A stretch of DNA of 64,000 nucleotides from Halomonas campaniensis (GTDB taxonomy: Bacteria; Pseudomonadota; Gammaproteobacteria; Pseudomonadales; Halomonadaceae): contig NZ_JACHZF010000002.1 of the NCBI RefSeq assembly GCF_014193375.1, positions 151,917 to 215,916 of the forward strand, written 5' to 3'. The position numbers and the translations under genes are program-made. Below are positions 47,972 through 55,860 of this stretch, in pieces. Under the pieces are notes generated by a model that did not search any database, had not been told where the DNA came from, and saw nothing but the letters and a program-made list of their open reading frames with translations. How positions within the stretch are numbered: the stretch's first letter is position 1; every line of letters begins with the position of its first letter.

Positions 47972-50900
47972 TCAGGCGATCAGCCAGTCGTCGGCGAGCT
48001 GGAAGTCGTTGTACCAGATCTCCTTGGCCTCGGTATTGCGGGCGAAGACGAAGAACATGCCGTCGGTCGCTTCTCCCACGGCGTGGGTCGGCATCTGTGG
48101 GTCGCTCATGTACTCGCCGTCTCGCGTACTGGCGACGAACAGGGTGCCCGGGTCGCTGGGGTCGAAGGAGAGCTCGTTCGCACTGGAGGCCTTGAAGTAG
48201 ATGTCCCCGTAGGGGCGGTTGGTGTTTTCCTGGTAGAACACGAACAGCGTCTGGCTGTCCTCGTCATAGGCCAGGGTCGGCCGGCTCGCGCTGTGGGTCG
48301 CGGCATGCACCAGCACGGGCTCCTCCCACTCTCCCGGCATGCCCCGGATCGCCCAGAGGGCGTCCTGGTCGTCCTTCATGGTCATCAGGATGGCGCTGCC
48401 GTCCCAGAGCGCGGCGAGGTGGTTGTCGAGCACCACCGCGTCCGTGATGGTATCGATCGTCCAGCCGCTGCCGTAGCCGGCGGGGGAGGGGGGCGTCGGC
48501 TGGTAGGCGAACTTCCACAGCCCCGTGGCGTCGTCGCCGTAGACCAGGCCGACGTGTGCGACGCCATCGAGCTCGAAGGCCACGAAGTCGACCTTGTTGT
48601 CGCCGTTGCTGCCCGCGGTGGTCGAGGGGCCGGGGTCGACGGTGGTGGTGCCCCAGGTGGCGAGGCTTGAGGAGGTGGGATAGGCCAGCTTCAGTCCCGA
48701 TGTGCCCCCGGCGGCCGAGGGGCCGATCATGGCGACCACCGGGCTGCCGTTCTGGTCCAGCCCCAGCGACATCTCGGTGTTGCGCTGCCATTCGGCGCCG
48801 GTCAGCTTGCCGCCGGAGCCCGCCAGCTGGATGTTGTTCTGGATCTCGAAGGTGCCGGTCTGGGCGCTGTAGCCGAGCTGGAAGAGCCGCGGGCTCGTCT
48901 CCGAGGGCCCGAAGTTGAGCACATAGAGGGTGTCGGTGGCATCGTCCCAGGCGATGTCGGCCCGGCGCCCGCTGGTCAGCATGGTCGGGCTCGACTTGAC
49001 CCAGCCTCCCAGGGTGCCGGGGTCGGGCAGCGAGCCATCGAAGCGATAGACATGCCAGCCCGTCTGTTCCGGCAGCACGGCCCACCATTCGCCGTCGTGG
49101 AAGAAGCTCTTGGTGGCGTTGGTGTGTTCGAAGTTGCGCCGATCATTGGTGCCGAAGGCCGTGGCGATGTAGGAGGTCTCCAGCGGCAGCGGCGGGGGGC
49201 CGTCGCCTTGGCTGACGGTGACCTGGACCGTGGCGGGGTCGCTCAGCAGCTGGCCGTCGTAGGCGCGGTAGGTGAAGCTGTCGCTGCCGATGAAGCCGAA
49301 GTCGGGGGTATAGGTGAGGGTGCCGTCGGCATTGACGGTGACGCTGCCGTTGCCCGGCAGGGTGACGGCGCCCACCGTCAGCGGATCACCGTCGGGGTCG
49401 CTGTCGTTCTCCAGCACCGCGATCTGCACGGCGCTTCCCTGTACAGTCGAGGCGGTGTCGTCCTGGGCCAGCGGCGGGGCGTTGACCGGCTCCGCCTGCT
49501 CGATGGTGACCTGGACCGTGGCGGGGTCGCTGAGCAGCGCCCCGTCCGAGGCCTGGTAGGTGAAGCTGTCGCTGCCGACGAAGCCCGCGTCGGGGGTATA
49601 GGTGAGGGTGCCGTCGGGGTTGAGCGTGACGCTGCCGTGGCTCGGCTGGGTCACGGCGCCCACCGTCAGCGGATCGCCATCCGGGTCGCTGTCGTTCTCC
49701 AGCACCGCGATCTGAATGGCGCTTCCCTCGAGGGTCGAGGCGGTGTCGTCCTGGGCGACTGGCGGGTTGTTGACCGGCGCCACCGGGGTATAGCGGTACT
49801 CGACGATCAGCCTGGGTGGGGACATCCCCTCTGCCGAGTCGAAGCTCCAGCCATCGGGCCCCAGGGGCAGGAAGGCCCAGCCGAGGTTATTCTCGCCATC
49901 GGCCCAGGCCTGCAGGCTGGTGGTGACGTCGAGCCGGGTGGTGCCGGTGGTGACGAAGCCCGTCTCGAGGTCGGCCTGCGCGAGGGCTTCGACGCCATCG
50001 GCCTGGATGCCGCTCTGCAGGCTGTCCCAGGTGTCGCCGTCGCTCCAGGGCCGGAGCATGCGATGCAGGGTGGCGCCGTCCCCCGAGGTGGTCGTCTGCA
50101 GTTCCAGCGTGGCGGAGAGGATGGTGGCCCCCAGCGGGATCTGCCCGGCAGCGTCACCGAAGATGTTCTCGAAGCGGATGAGGGTCTGCATCTCGCCCCG
50201 GCGCTCCTCGCTGTCCACGGTCAGCGTCTTCTGGCTGCTCCGGTTGGCGCGGGACTGGCCCTCGTAGAGGAAGGTGTCCACCACGCCTGAGTACCCATCC
50301 TGGCCCTGCTGGAACTGGCTCGTCGCGGTGATCGGCTCCGGCTCGTCCGCTGTGCTCGTGGTCATGGCCAGGAATGTCGGTGAGTCCTCGGCATCCTCCT
50401 CCAGGGACTGGAAGCTGACGAGATCGTCGTCATCGAGCAGCGCCTGATCCTGCGTATGCTCCGTCGTGGCCGTGGTCTCTTCCGCCTTCGGCTCGGGCTC
50501 GGGCTCGGGCGTCGCGTCAGCGGCCGTCTCTTCCTCCGGCAGTGCCGTTGCTGTCACCTCAGGATCATTGTTCGCTTCGGCGGGAGCGCCAGAGGTGTCG
50601 TCAGGGTCTGCTTGAGGGGCTTCGTCAGGCTGGTGGCCTTCGTCGCCGGCGGGAGCGTCCTCCGTCGGCGTGGTTGATGTCGCGGTGGCGGGCTCGTTGG
50701 CCAGGCTGTCGGTACTGCCAGCTGGTGACTGCTCATTATTCACCTCATCCCCCGCCAGGTTGTCGGCCTCCTCGGCAGGAGTCGCGTCGTCGACATCGGC
50801 CGGCGGCGTTATCGCATCGGTCTCCGGTTCGTCGGCATCATCGAGGTCCGGCGGCGCCTGGGCCAGGCCGCGCCTCTCTTCGCTTTCCACGGCCCGCTCG

Positions 50901-50980
50901 CGGGGCAGCGACCGGTTTGACTCGAAGCGGGTCTCGAGCAGGTCGGTATCGAGATCGTCCGACTCAGGTGAGGTGGACAT
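47972..50980 (-). CDS. Large putative secreted protein: DNRLRE-like domain, two tandem Ig/VCBS-type repeats, propeller-like C-terminus
   Basis: A 1002-residue probable type I secretion substrate without a Sec signal. Residues 1-210 are low-complexity and acidic. A DNRLRE-like domain follows (about 228-402, with VVDTFLYEG and ANRSSQKTL). Two nearly identical 96-residue repeats (about 405-500 and 501-596; VLENDSDPDGDPLTVGAV) are of the bacterial cadherin/VCBS type. The C-terminal 400 residues resemble beta-propeller blades (SRPTLAYDEDSQTLFVFYQE). The C-terminus ends ADDWLIA. It is convergent with the secretion operon, 19 bp away. Adhesion or carbohydrate binding is inferred, not shown. Confidence 0.78.
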   Translation of the reverse strand: MSTSPESDDLDTDLLETRFESNRSLPRERAVESEERRGLAQAPPDLDDADEPETDAITPPADVDDATPAEEADNLAGDEVNNEQSPAGSTDSLANEPATATSTTPTEDAPAGDEGHQPDEAPQADPDDTSGAPAEANNDPEVTATALPEEETAADATPEPEPEPKAEETTATTEHTQDQALLDDDDLVSFQSLEEDAEDSPTFLAMTTSTADEPEPITATSQFQQGQDGYSGVVDTFLYEGQSRANRSSQKTLTVDSEERRGEMQTLIRFENIFGDAAGQIPLGATILSATLELQTTTSGDGATLHRMLRPWSDGDTWDSLQSGIQADGVEALAQADLETGFVTTGTTRLDVTTSLQAWADGENNLGWAFLPLGPDGWSFDSAEGMSPPRLIVEYRYTPVAPVNNPPVAQDDTASTLEGSAIQIAVLENDSDPDGDPLTVGAVTQPSHGSVTLNPDGTLTYTPDAGFVGSDSFTYQASDGALLSDPATVQVTIEQAEPVNAPPLAQDDTASTVQGSAVQIAVLENDSDPDGDPLTVGAVTLPGNGSVTVNADGTLTYTPDFGFIGSDSFTYRAYDGQLLSDPATVQVTVSQGDGPPPLPLETSYIATAFGTNDRRNFEHTNATKSFFHDGEWWAVLPEQTGWHVYRFDGSLPDPGTLGGWVKSSPTMLTSGRRADIAWDDATDTLYVLNFGPSETSPRLFQLGYSAQTGTFEIQNNIQLAGSGGKLTGAEWQRNTEMSLGLDQNGSPVVAMIGPSAAGGTSGLKLAYPTSSSLATWGTTTVDPGPSTTAGSNGDNKVDFVAFELDGVAHVGLVYGDDATGLWKFAYQPTPPSPAGYGSGWTIDTITDAVVLDNHLAALWDGSAILMTMKDDQDALWAIRGMPGEWEEPVLVHAATHSASRPTLAYDEDSQTLFVFYQENTNRPYGDIYFKASSANELSFDPSDPGTLFVASTRDGEYMSDPQMPTHAVGEATDGMFFVFARNTEAKEIWYNDFQLADDWLIA
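49217..49792 (-). repeat. Tandem 288-bp (96-residue) domain repeat
   Basis: Two copies of the coding repeat, at 49505-49792 and 49217-49504, offset by exactly 288 bp and nearly identical at the DNA level, for example GGTGACCTGGACCGTGGCGG at 49217 and 49505. They encode the two Ig/VCBS-like domains. High identity suggests recent duplication or gene conversion. Confidence 0.8.
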
Positions 50981-51250
50981 GGCAGCCCCCTGTAACGGTG
51001 CGGTTGAATTGCTTCCTTGCTGGCAGGCGTCGGCCGGGACGCTGTCTGCGTTGCTTTATGTAATGTTAGGTTTCCGGGAGGGCGGCGCCATCCCGAGAAG
51101 TGATGAACCGTCGGTCCAAAATCGCCATACGGCTCGGCTCAGGGGATTTACTGAGGGAAGGAGTATCGGGGATGGGAAAGTTACTGCGAGCGGGGTGAGG
51201 CTGGCTGGAGTATCAGGGGGCTGGTTGACGCTTCAGGAGGGGGAACAAGA
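50981..51250. other. Gap upstream of the large putative secreted protein gene
   Basis: About 270 bp with no gene. It must hold the promoter of the 47972-50980 gene. No convincing sigma70 pair, riboswitch or repeat was found. Confidence 0.4.
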
Positions 51251-51274
51251 CAGGGCTGCCATTAGGCAGCCCTG
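51251..51274 (-). terminator. Terminator of the RTX gene
   Basis: A perfect 10-bp stem CAGGGCTGCC/GGCAGCCCTG with a 4-nt loop lies 24 bp after the RTX stop. On the minus strand it is followed by TCTTGTT. Confidence 0.75.
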
Positions 51275-51297
51275 GTGGTACTAGATGCAACTTGCCG

Positions 51298-52281
51298 TCA
51301 GGCGATCTCGACGGTCACGTGGTCCCAGATATTACCGGCATAGTTTCTGTCGTCTCCCAGCGTGGCGGACCAGAGGTACTCGCCCTCATTGGCGGGATCC
51401 TTGAGACCGATGAAGTCTTCTTCTTCGACGAAGAAGCCTTCATCAAAGAGATGCTGCTTCAGTGCGCTCTCGTCGAAGTCGCCATCAGCTACGCTGTCCC
51501 ACCCTTCCGGTGCCCAGTCGTCAGGAAGATCGACAACGAAAAGCAGTGAGTCGGACTGCCGCTGTCCAACGCCGCCAGTGGTTATCACGGAAAAATCAGT
51601 GATTGTGTCGAAGCCATCATCGCTGCCGAGTGCAACGACAGTCTCCGAGGAGGCTTCCTGCTCGAAGTGCTCGGTATTGAGATCGGAGTAGTAGCGCTCC
51701 TGGGTCTTCTTGCCGGTCGAGACGTCGATCTTGGTGGAAGCCATGAAGACGGAATCGATCAGGCTGTCCATCGCATCCTGGTAGGACTCGAGGCCTTCGC
51801 CCAGGGTGACTGAGGGGTAACTGTCCTCGGCGTTCTGCTTGAAGCTGACGTCGAAGCTGTAATCCCCTGAGGTGTCGAAGTCCTCACCAAGCAGGGCGGG
51901 AATCAGCCAACCCTCGACCACGTACTCCATCCAGGCCTTGTAGTATTGAACGAACTCGTTCTGGGAGAGGGCGGCGTCGAGCTGGTCGGCGTCCCCGATC
52001 AGGCCCTCTGATGCCAGCCAGGCAGCGAAGGGGTCCGGTCCCATATATACGGTATCGCCGGGAATGACCTCTTCGGAGAGCGCGAAGTTGAAGACAAAAG
52101 TATCATCTCCTCTTCCACCGGTCAGGGTGTCGTCACCAGCCCCGCCGATAAGGGTGTCATCCCCGTTGCCGCCGGTAATTTCGTTATCGAGATCATTCCC
52201 AGTAATAATATGATCTTGGCCAACACTTGTGCTGACAGTGTAGTTTTCAGTTTCTGGGCTCAACGTCACTTCGATAGCCAT
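51298..52281 (-). CDS. RTX calcium-binding protein, putative type I secretion substrate
   Basis: A 327-residue acidic protein without a Sec signal. Three RTX nonapeptides (GGNGDDTLIGGAGDDTLTGG, then RGDDTFVF) lie unusually near the N-terminus (residues 37-60). They are followed by a 250-residue acidic region of unknown fold (YYKAWMEYVVEGWLIPALL is one stretch). RTX repeats bind calcium in the medium and are diagnostic of type I secretion; the C-terminus is VTVEIA, unlike the classic DVLV end. Start at 52279-52281 with GAGGGT. The 5' leader carries a probable c-di-GMP riboswitch. Confidence 0.82.
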   Translation of the reverse strand: MAIEVTLSPETENYTVSTSVGQDHIITGNDLDNEITGGNGDDTLIGGAGDDTLTGGRGDDTFVFNFALSEEVIPGDTVYMGPDPFAAWLASEGLIGDADQLDAALSQNEFVQYYKAWMEYVVEGWLIPALLGEDFDTSGDYSFDVSFKQNAEDSYPSVTLGEGLESYQDAMDSLIDSVFMASTKIDVSTGKKTQERYYSDLNTEHFEQEASSETVVALGSDDGFDTITDFSVITTGGVGQRQSDSLLFVVDLPDDWAPEGWDSVADGDFDESALKQHLFDEGFFVEEEDFIGLKDPANEGEYLWSATLGDDRNYAGNIWDHVTVEIA

Positions 52282-52395
52282 TGCATTACCCTCGCTTGCC
52301 TGCTGTTTCCTTGGAGAAACGGGCAGCACCTGTCGGTGCGCGGTTACCCGTTCGCCGCCTTGTCTGTTCTTCTCTTTCTCAAGGCGCCTTCCTCA

Positions 52396-52478
52396 GGCAA
52401 CCCGGCTGTCTCGGTACGAGGGCGAGACCCGTGGCTTTCCGTCCCGGCATCGCTGCCGGTTTGGCGTTTGCTGCGTGG
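52396..52478 (-). promoter_or_regulatory. Cyclic-di-GMP-I (GEMM-I) riboswitch in the leader of the RTX gene
   Basis: Read on the minus strand: CAAACGCCAAACC, a hairpin CCGGCA-GCGA-TGCCGG (52459-52444) with a GNRA tetraloop, then GGACGGAAAGCCACGGGTCT, a second hairpin GTCTCG/CGAGAC (52428-52408) and AGCCGGGTTGCC. This is the order and core sequence of the GEMM-I aptamer (GGCAAACC, GGGACGCAAAGCC, AGCCGGGTTRCC), with a few substitutions (GACGGAAAGC for GACGCAAAGC). It ends 115 nt before the RTX start codon. The expression platform is not clear; AAGGCGCCTT follows. Confidence 0.8.
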
Positions 52479-52745
52479 CGCTTGGACCGGGTCGTCGTCG
52501 CGCCCGCGGGGCAGGGCAGTGACGGGGCGAAGTCGATACGGTCTCCGGTATCAATTCTTGCCGAAATGTGAACTTTTGCAACAGGAATTTTGTAGCGACC
52601 TCATGCCCGAGTGATGAGCCGGACCATGTCGCCCGGGCGAGCCGTGGGCACGGCAGCTCATTGCAGGCGCACCGGTCGTCGATCCAGTATGCTGAACTCA
52701 AGAGACACAAGCTGGTCACGTCAGCAGGCAAAGGAGCGCAACCCC
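52479..52745. other. Shared gap upstream of the riboswitch and the beta-CASP gene
   Basis: About 270 bp between two divergent genes. It should contain the leftward promoter feeding the riboswitch and the rightward promoter of the nuclease gene. No confident box pairs were identified. Confidence 0.4.
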
Positions 52746-54155
52746 ATGTCGACACTCACTTTCCAGGGCGCGGTAAAGGAAGTCACCGGCTCTCGCTACC
52801 TGATCGAGGTGGACGGCAGCGACGGCTCGCACAGGCTGCTGCTGGAGTGCGGGCTGCACCAGGGCGGCAGCGATGCCGACGAGACCAACGCCAAACCCTT
52901 CGGCAAGCTGGCCCACGAGCTCGAGGCCGTAGTGCTCTCCCACGGACACCTGGACCACTCGGGCCTGCTGCCCAAGCTGGTGCGCGAGGGCTTCAGCGGC
53001 CCCATCCACTGCACCCGGGGCACCCGTGACCTGCTGGAGATCATGCTCCAGGATTCCGCCTTCATCATGGCCAAGGACGTGGAGTGGGAGAACAAGTGGC
53101 GCAAGCGCAACGACAAGCCGCTGGTCGAGCCGCTCTACGAGCTGGAGGACGTGGAGCGCACCCTGTCGCTCTGCGAGTCCCATCCCTACGGCCAGCCGGT
53201 GGACCTGCCCGGCGGCGCCCGCCTGGTGTTTCGCGACGCCGGCCATATCCTCGGCTCAGCCATCGTCGAGCTGACGGTCCCCTCCGGCGGCCAGGAGAAG
53301 CGGCTGGTGTTCTCCGGCGACCTGGGCAACCCCGGCTCGGTGCTGATGAAGGATCCCGAGAAGCTCTATGAGGCCGACGTGGTGCTGATGGAGAGCACCT
53401 ACGGCGATCGTGACCACCGTCCCCTGGACGAGACCCTGGAGGAGTTCGCCCGGGTGCTGGAGGAGGCCCACGAGGCGGGCGGCAACGTGCTGATTCCCGC
53501 CTTCGCCGTGGGGCGCACCCAGGAGATCCTCTACCACCTGAGCGTGCTCTACCACGAGGGGCGGCTACGCCAGCAGATGGTGTTCCTCGACAGCCCTATG
53601 GCGATCAAGGTCACCGAGCTCTACCACCGGGCGCGCAAGGCGCTGGATGCCGAGGACCTCAAGGTGCTCAATATCGCCGCCAGCGGCGATACCAGCCAGT
53701 ACCTGCCGATCCTGCGCATGACCCGCACCGTGGACGAGTCCATGGCCATCAACCGCATCCACGGCGGGGCCATCATCATCGCCGGAGCCGGCATGTGCAC
53801 CGGCGGGCGCATCATCCACCACTTCCGCTACAACCTGGAGAAGCCCAATACCCGCCTGGTGATCGTCGGCTTCCAGGCCGCCGGTACCCTGGGCCGCCAG
53901 ATCGTCGATGGCGCCGAGCGGGTACGGGTGCTGGGCCAGGACCTGGCCGTAAAGGCCAAGGTGCACACCATCGGCGGCTTCTCCGCCCACGCCGGCCAGA
54001 CCGACATGATCGGCTGGGCAGGCGCCTTCCGGAATAACCCCCGCTTCTACCTGGTGCACGGCGAGCCCGGCACCCAGGAGGCCTTCAAGGCCGCCCTGGC
54101 CGAGAGTGGCATCGAGGCCGAGATTCCCGCCTACGGCGACCGCATCGAGCTCTGA
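52746..54155 (+). CDS. Beta-CASP metallo-beta-lactamase RNase/nuclease family protein
   Basis: A 469-residue cytosolic metallohydrolase of the CPSF73/RNase J-like group. The metal motif is SHGHLDHSGLLPKL near residue 65; the next His is in RDAGHILGSA and the Asp in VFSGDLGNPGS. Beta-CASP markers are MESTYGDRDH (motif A region), GTLGRQIVDG and the final GGFSAHAGQTDMI and YLVHGEPGTQEAF. AAAGGAG precedes the ATG. Bacterial members process RNA, but this subfamily is uncharacterised. It has its own promoter and no obvious partner. Confidence 0.86.
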   Translation: MSTLTFQGAVKEVTGSRYLIEVDGSDGSHRLLLECGLHQGGSDADETNAKPFGKLAHELEAVVLSHGHLDHSGLLPKLVREGFSGPIHCTRGTRDLLEIMLQDSAFIMAKDVEWENKWRKRNDKPLVEPLYELEDVERTLSLCESHPYGQPVDLPGGARLVFRDAGHILGSAIVELTVPSGGQEKRLVFSGDLGNPGSVLMKDPEKLYEADVVLMESTYGDRDHRPLDETLEEFARVLEEAHEAGGNVLIPAFAVGRTQEILYHLSVLYHEGRLRQQMVFLDSPMAIKVTELYHRARKALDAEDLKVLNIAASGDTSQYLPILRMTRTVDESMAINRIHGGAIIIAGAGMCTGGRIIHHFRYNLEKPNTRLVIVGFQAAGTLGRQIVDGAERVRVLGQDLAVKAKVHTIGGFSAHAGQTDMIGWAGAFRNNPRFYLVHGEPGTQEAFKAALAESGIEAEIPAYGDRIEL

Positions 54156-54163
54156 CTCCACCT

Positions 54164-54193
54164 GTCGCAGCTTGATCTGCATCAAGCTGCGAC
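54164..54193. promoter_or_regulatory. Perfect FNR/ANR box inside a 13-bp stem
   Basis: TTGATCTGCATCAA (54172-54185) is an exact match to the FNR/ANR consensus TTGAT-N4-ATCAA. It is embedded in a longer perfect palindrome, GTCGCAGCTTGAT/ATCAAGCTGCGAC around CTGC. A TATCCT (54227-54232) would put a start near 54240, with the box at about -61, the class I position. Without a T-run it is a poor terminator. Oxygen control of the downstream sulfur genes is inferred. Confidence 0.6.
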
Positions 54194-54244
54194 GACTTGC
54201 CCCATGTCGTACGGCGAGCTCTGATCTATCCTCATGTTGATTGC

Positions 54245-54267
54245 AAACTAAGTAATTAATTTAGTTT
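54245..54267. promoter_or_regulatory. AT-rich inverted repeat upstream of the DUF2892 gene
   Basis: AAACTAA (54245-54251) and TTAGTTT (54261-54267) are perfect arms around a 9-bp AT-rich centre. Such AT-rich palindromes in a GC-rich genome resemble ArsR-family (BigR/SqrR) operators of sulfur genes. No regulator is encoded nearby. Confidence 0.4.
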
Positions 54268-54405
54268 GATTGGTTATTGAAGGTGGTGGAGGAAGGCCAC
54301 CAGCGCCAGGGCGTGGCCGCCCCCGGCCCCATGGCCGCGATGATGCGCGATTCGAAGATTCCGGTCTTCAGCTTCTGAACTCACTGACTGCCTGAGGTAA
54401 ATACC

Positions 54406-54597
54406 ATGAAGAGCAACGTGGGCGGCATCGACAAGATTGCCCGTATCGTGATCGGCGCGCTGCTGATCGGCCTGGCGCTGACCGGTGTCATCGGCGCCTG
54501 GGGCTGGATCGGTGTGCTGCCGCTGGCCACCGGCCTGTTCAACTTCTGCCCGGCCTACAGCCTGTTCGGCATCAACACCTGCAAGCTGAAGAAGTAG
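54406..54597 (+). CDS. DUF2892 inner-membrane protein (YgaP-like C-terminal domain)
   Basis: A 63-residue two-helix membrane protein: GGIDKIARIVIGALLIGLAL, then WGWIGVLPLATGLFNFCPAY. It ends SLFGINTCKLKK. It matches DUF2892, which in YgaP is joined to a rhodanese domain but often stands alone next to persulfide dioxygenases. Cys residues in FCPAY and NTCKLK are conserved in the family. Role in sulfane-sulfur handling is inferred from context. Confidence 0.85.
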   Translation: MKSNVGGIDKIARIVIGALLIGLALTGVIGAWGWIGVLPLATGLFNFCPAYSLFGINTCKLKK

Positions 54598-54629
54598 CCG
54601 GTCCCGACCCTGGCTCGGCCAGGCCGTTC

Positions 54630-54659
54630 GACGCCCGCGACCCTCCGGTCGCGGGCGTC
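54630..54659. terminator. Stem-loop after the DUF2892 gene
   Basis: A perfect 13-bp stem GACGCCCGCGACC/GGTCGCGGGCGTC with loop CTCC lies 32 bp after the stop, with a weak T-tail. Confidence 0.65.
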
Positions 54660-54727
54660 GTGCTTCCGGGAGCCGGGCAGGCTATCGCCGCCATGGGCAG
54701 GCTCAATCGCCATATAGAGCAAAATGA

Positions 54728-54750
54728 GCTAAGCTTATTCCATATTTAGC
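54728..54750. promoter_or_regulatory. Inverted repeat upstream of the first persulfide dioxygenase
   Basis: GCTAA (54728-54732) and TTAGC (54746-54750) flank an AT-rich 13-bp centre, similar in style (CTAAG...ATTTAG) to the repeat at 54245. It ends 44 bp before the gene start, so it could be an operator of the same regulator. Confidence 0.35.
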
Positions 54751-54794
54751 AAGTTGCCGCCCGGTCGACCCGGGCGCCACCAGGAGGAATGCTC

Positions 54795-55706
54795 ATGAAG
54801 ACCTTTGACCTGTCTCGCAGCACCGGCGCTGGCAACCCCGACGTGGCGGGCTTCTTCGACCCGCGCACCTTCAGCGTCCAGTACGTGGTCAGCGACCCGG
54901 CGACCGGCAAGTGCGCCATCATCGACCCGGTGCATGACTTCGACGAGAAGTCCGGTGCCACGGCCACCCACCATGCCGACGAGCTGCTCGCCTACGTGGC
55001 GGAGAAGGGCCTCGAGGTGGAGTGGGTGCTCGACACCCACCCCCATGCCGACCACTTCTCGGCGGCCCGGTACCTCAAGGAGAGGACCTGCGCGCCCACT
55101 GCCATCGGCGAAAAGGTCGTGGAGGTCCAGAAGCTGTGGAAGAAGATCTACCACTGGCCCGACTTTCCGGCCGACGGCTCCCAGTGGGATCGCCTCTTCG
55201 CCGAGGGCGACACCTTCCGCATCGGCGAGCTGGAGGCGCGGGTGATGTTCTCGCCGGGCCACACCCTAGCCTCCATCACCTACGTGATCGGCGATGCCGC
55301 CTTCGTTCACGACACCCTCTTCCAGCCGGACTTCGGCACCGCCCGGGCGGACTTCCCCGGCGGGGACGCCCACCAGCTGTGGCGCTCCATCCAGTCGATC
55401 CTGGCGCTGCCCGACGAGACCCGGCTGTTCACCGGCCACGACTACATGCCGGGCGGGCGCGAGCCGGCGTGGGAGAGCACGGTGCGCGAGCAGCGCGAGA
55501 CCAACAAGCACCTGGCCGGCAGTGTCACCGAGGACGACTACGCGGTGATGCGCGAGGAGCGCGACAGCGAGCTGCCGATGCCCAAGCTGATCCTGCACTC
55601 CCTGCAGATCAATACCCGGGGCGGCCATCTGCCGGAGCCCGAGGCCAACGGCAGGCGCTATCTCAAGATCCCGCTGGATGCCCTGGAGGGTGCCGCCTGG
55701 GAGTGA
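54795..55706 (+). CDS. ETHE1-like persulfide dioxygenase / MBL-fold hydrolase
   Basis: A 303-residue non-heme iron/MBL-fold protein expected to oxidise glutathione persulfide to sulfite. The metal motif is DTHPHADHFSAARYL; the second His is in FSPGHTLASITYV and the Asp in VHDTLFQPDFGTARADFPGG. It ends with GGHLPEPEANGRRYLKIPL, characteristic of the Blh/ETHE1-like group. The second ATG (54795) is used because AGGAGG is 7 nt before it; the first (54789) lies too close. It is a paralog of the 55861 gene, with separate control. Confidence 0.87.
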   Translation: MKTFDLSRSTGAGNPDVAGFFDPRTFSVQYVVSDPATGKCAIIDPVHDFDEKSGATATHHADELLAYVAEKGLEVEWVLDTHPHADHFSAARYLKERTCAPTAIGEKVVEVQKLWKKIYHWPDFPADGSQWDRLFAEGDTFRIGELEARVMFSPGHTLASITYVIGDAAFVHDTLFQPDFGTARADFPGGDAHQLWRSIQSILALPDETRLFTGHDYMPGGREPAWESTVREQRETNKHLAGSVTEDDYAVMREERDSELPMPKLILHSLQINTRGGHLPEPEANGRRYLKIPLDALEGAAWE

Positions 55707-55728
55707 GTGGCCGGGCATCGCGGCCATG

Positions 55729-55766
55729 ACAGGGGCGAGCCTCGCGTGGATGAGGCTCGCCCCTGT
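55729..55766 (+). terminator. Stem-loop after the first dioxygenase
   Basis: A perfect 15-bp stem ACAGGGGCGAGCCTC/GAGGCTCGCCCCTGT around an 8-nt loop. No T-run follows, so it may be a weak terminator or a protective end. Confidence 0.6.
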
Positions 55767-55811
55767 CGGGAATAGGTCAAAAAAGTATAAGTATAGAACT
55801 TGTTTTTCGGC

Positions 55812-55826
55812 TATGCTGTCAGCATA
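55812..55826. promoter_or_regulatory. Perfect inverted repeat upstream of the second dioxygenase
   Basis: TATGCTGTCAGCATA has 6-bp perfect arms around GTC and lies 35 bp before the start at 55861. The preceding AT-rich stretch with GTATAAGTATAG could hold the promoter. Operator function is inferred. Confidence 0.45.
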
Positions 55827-55860
55827 TCGTGAGGCAGCGACGCCAACGGAGGTAAGCCCC

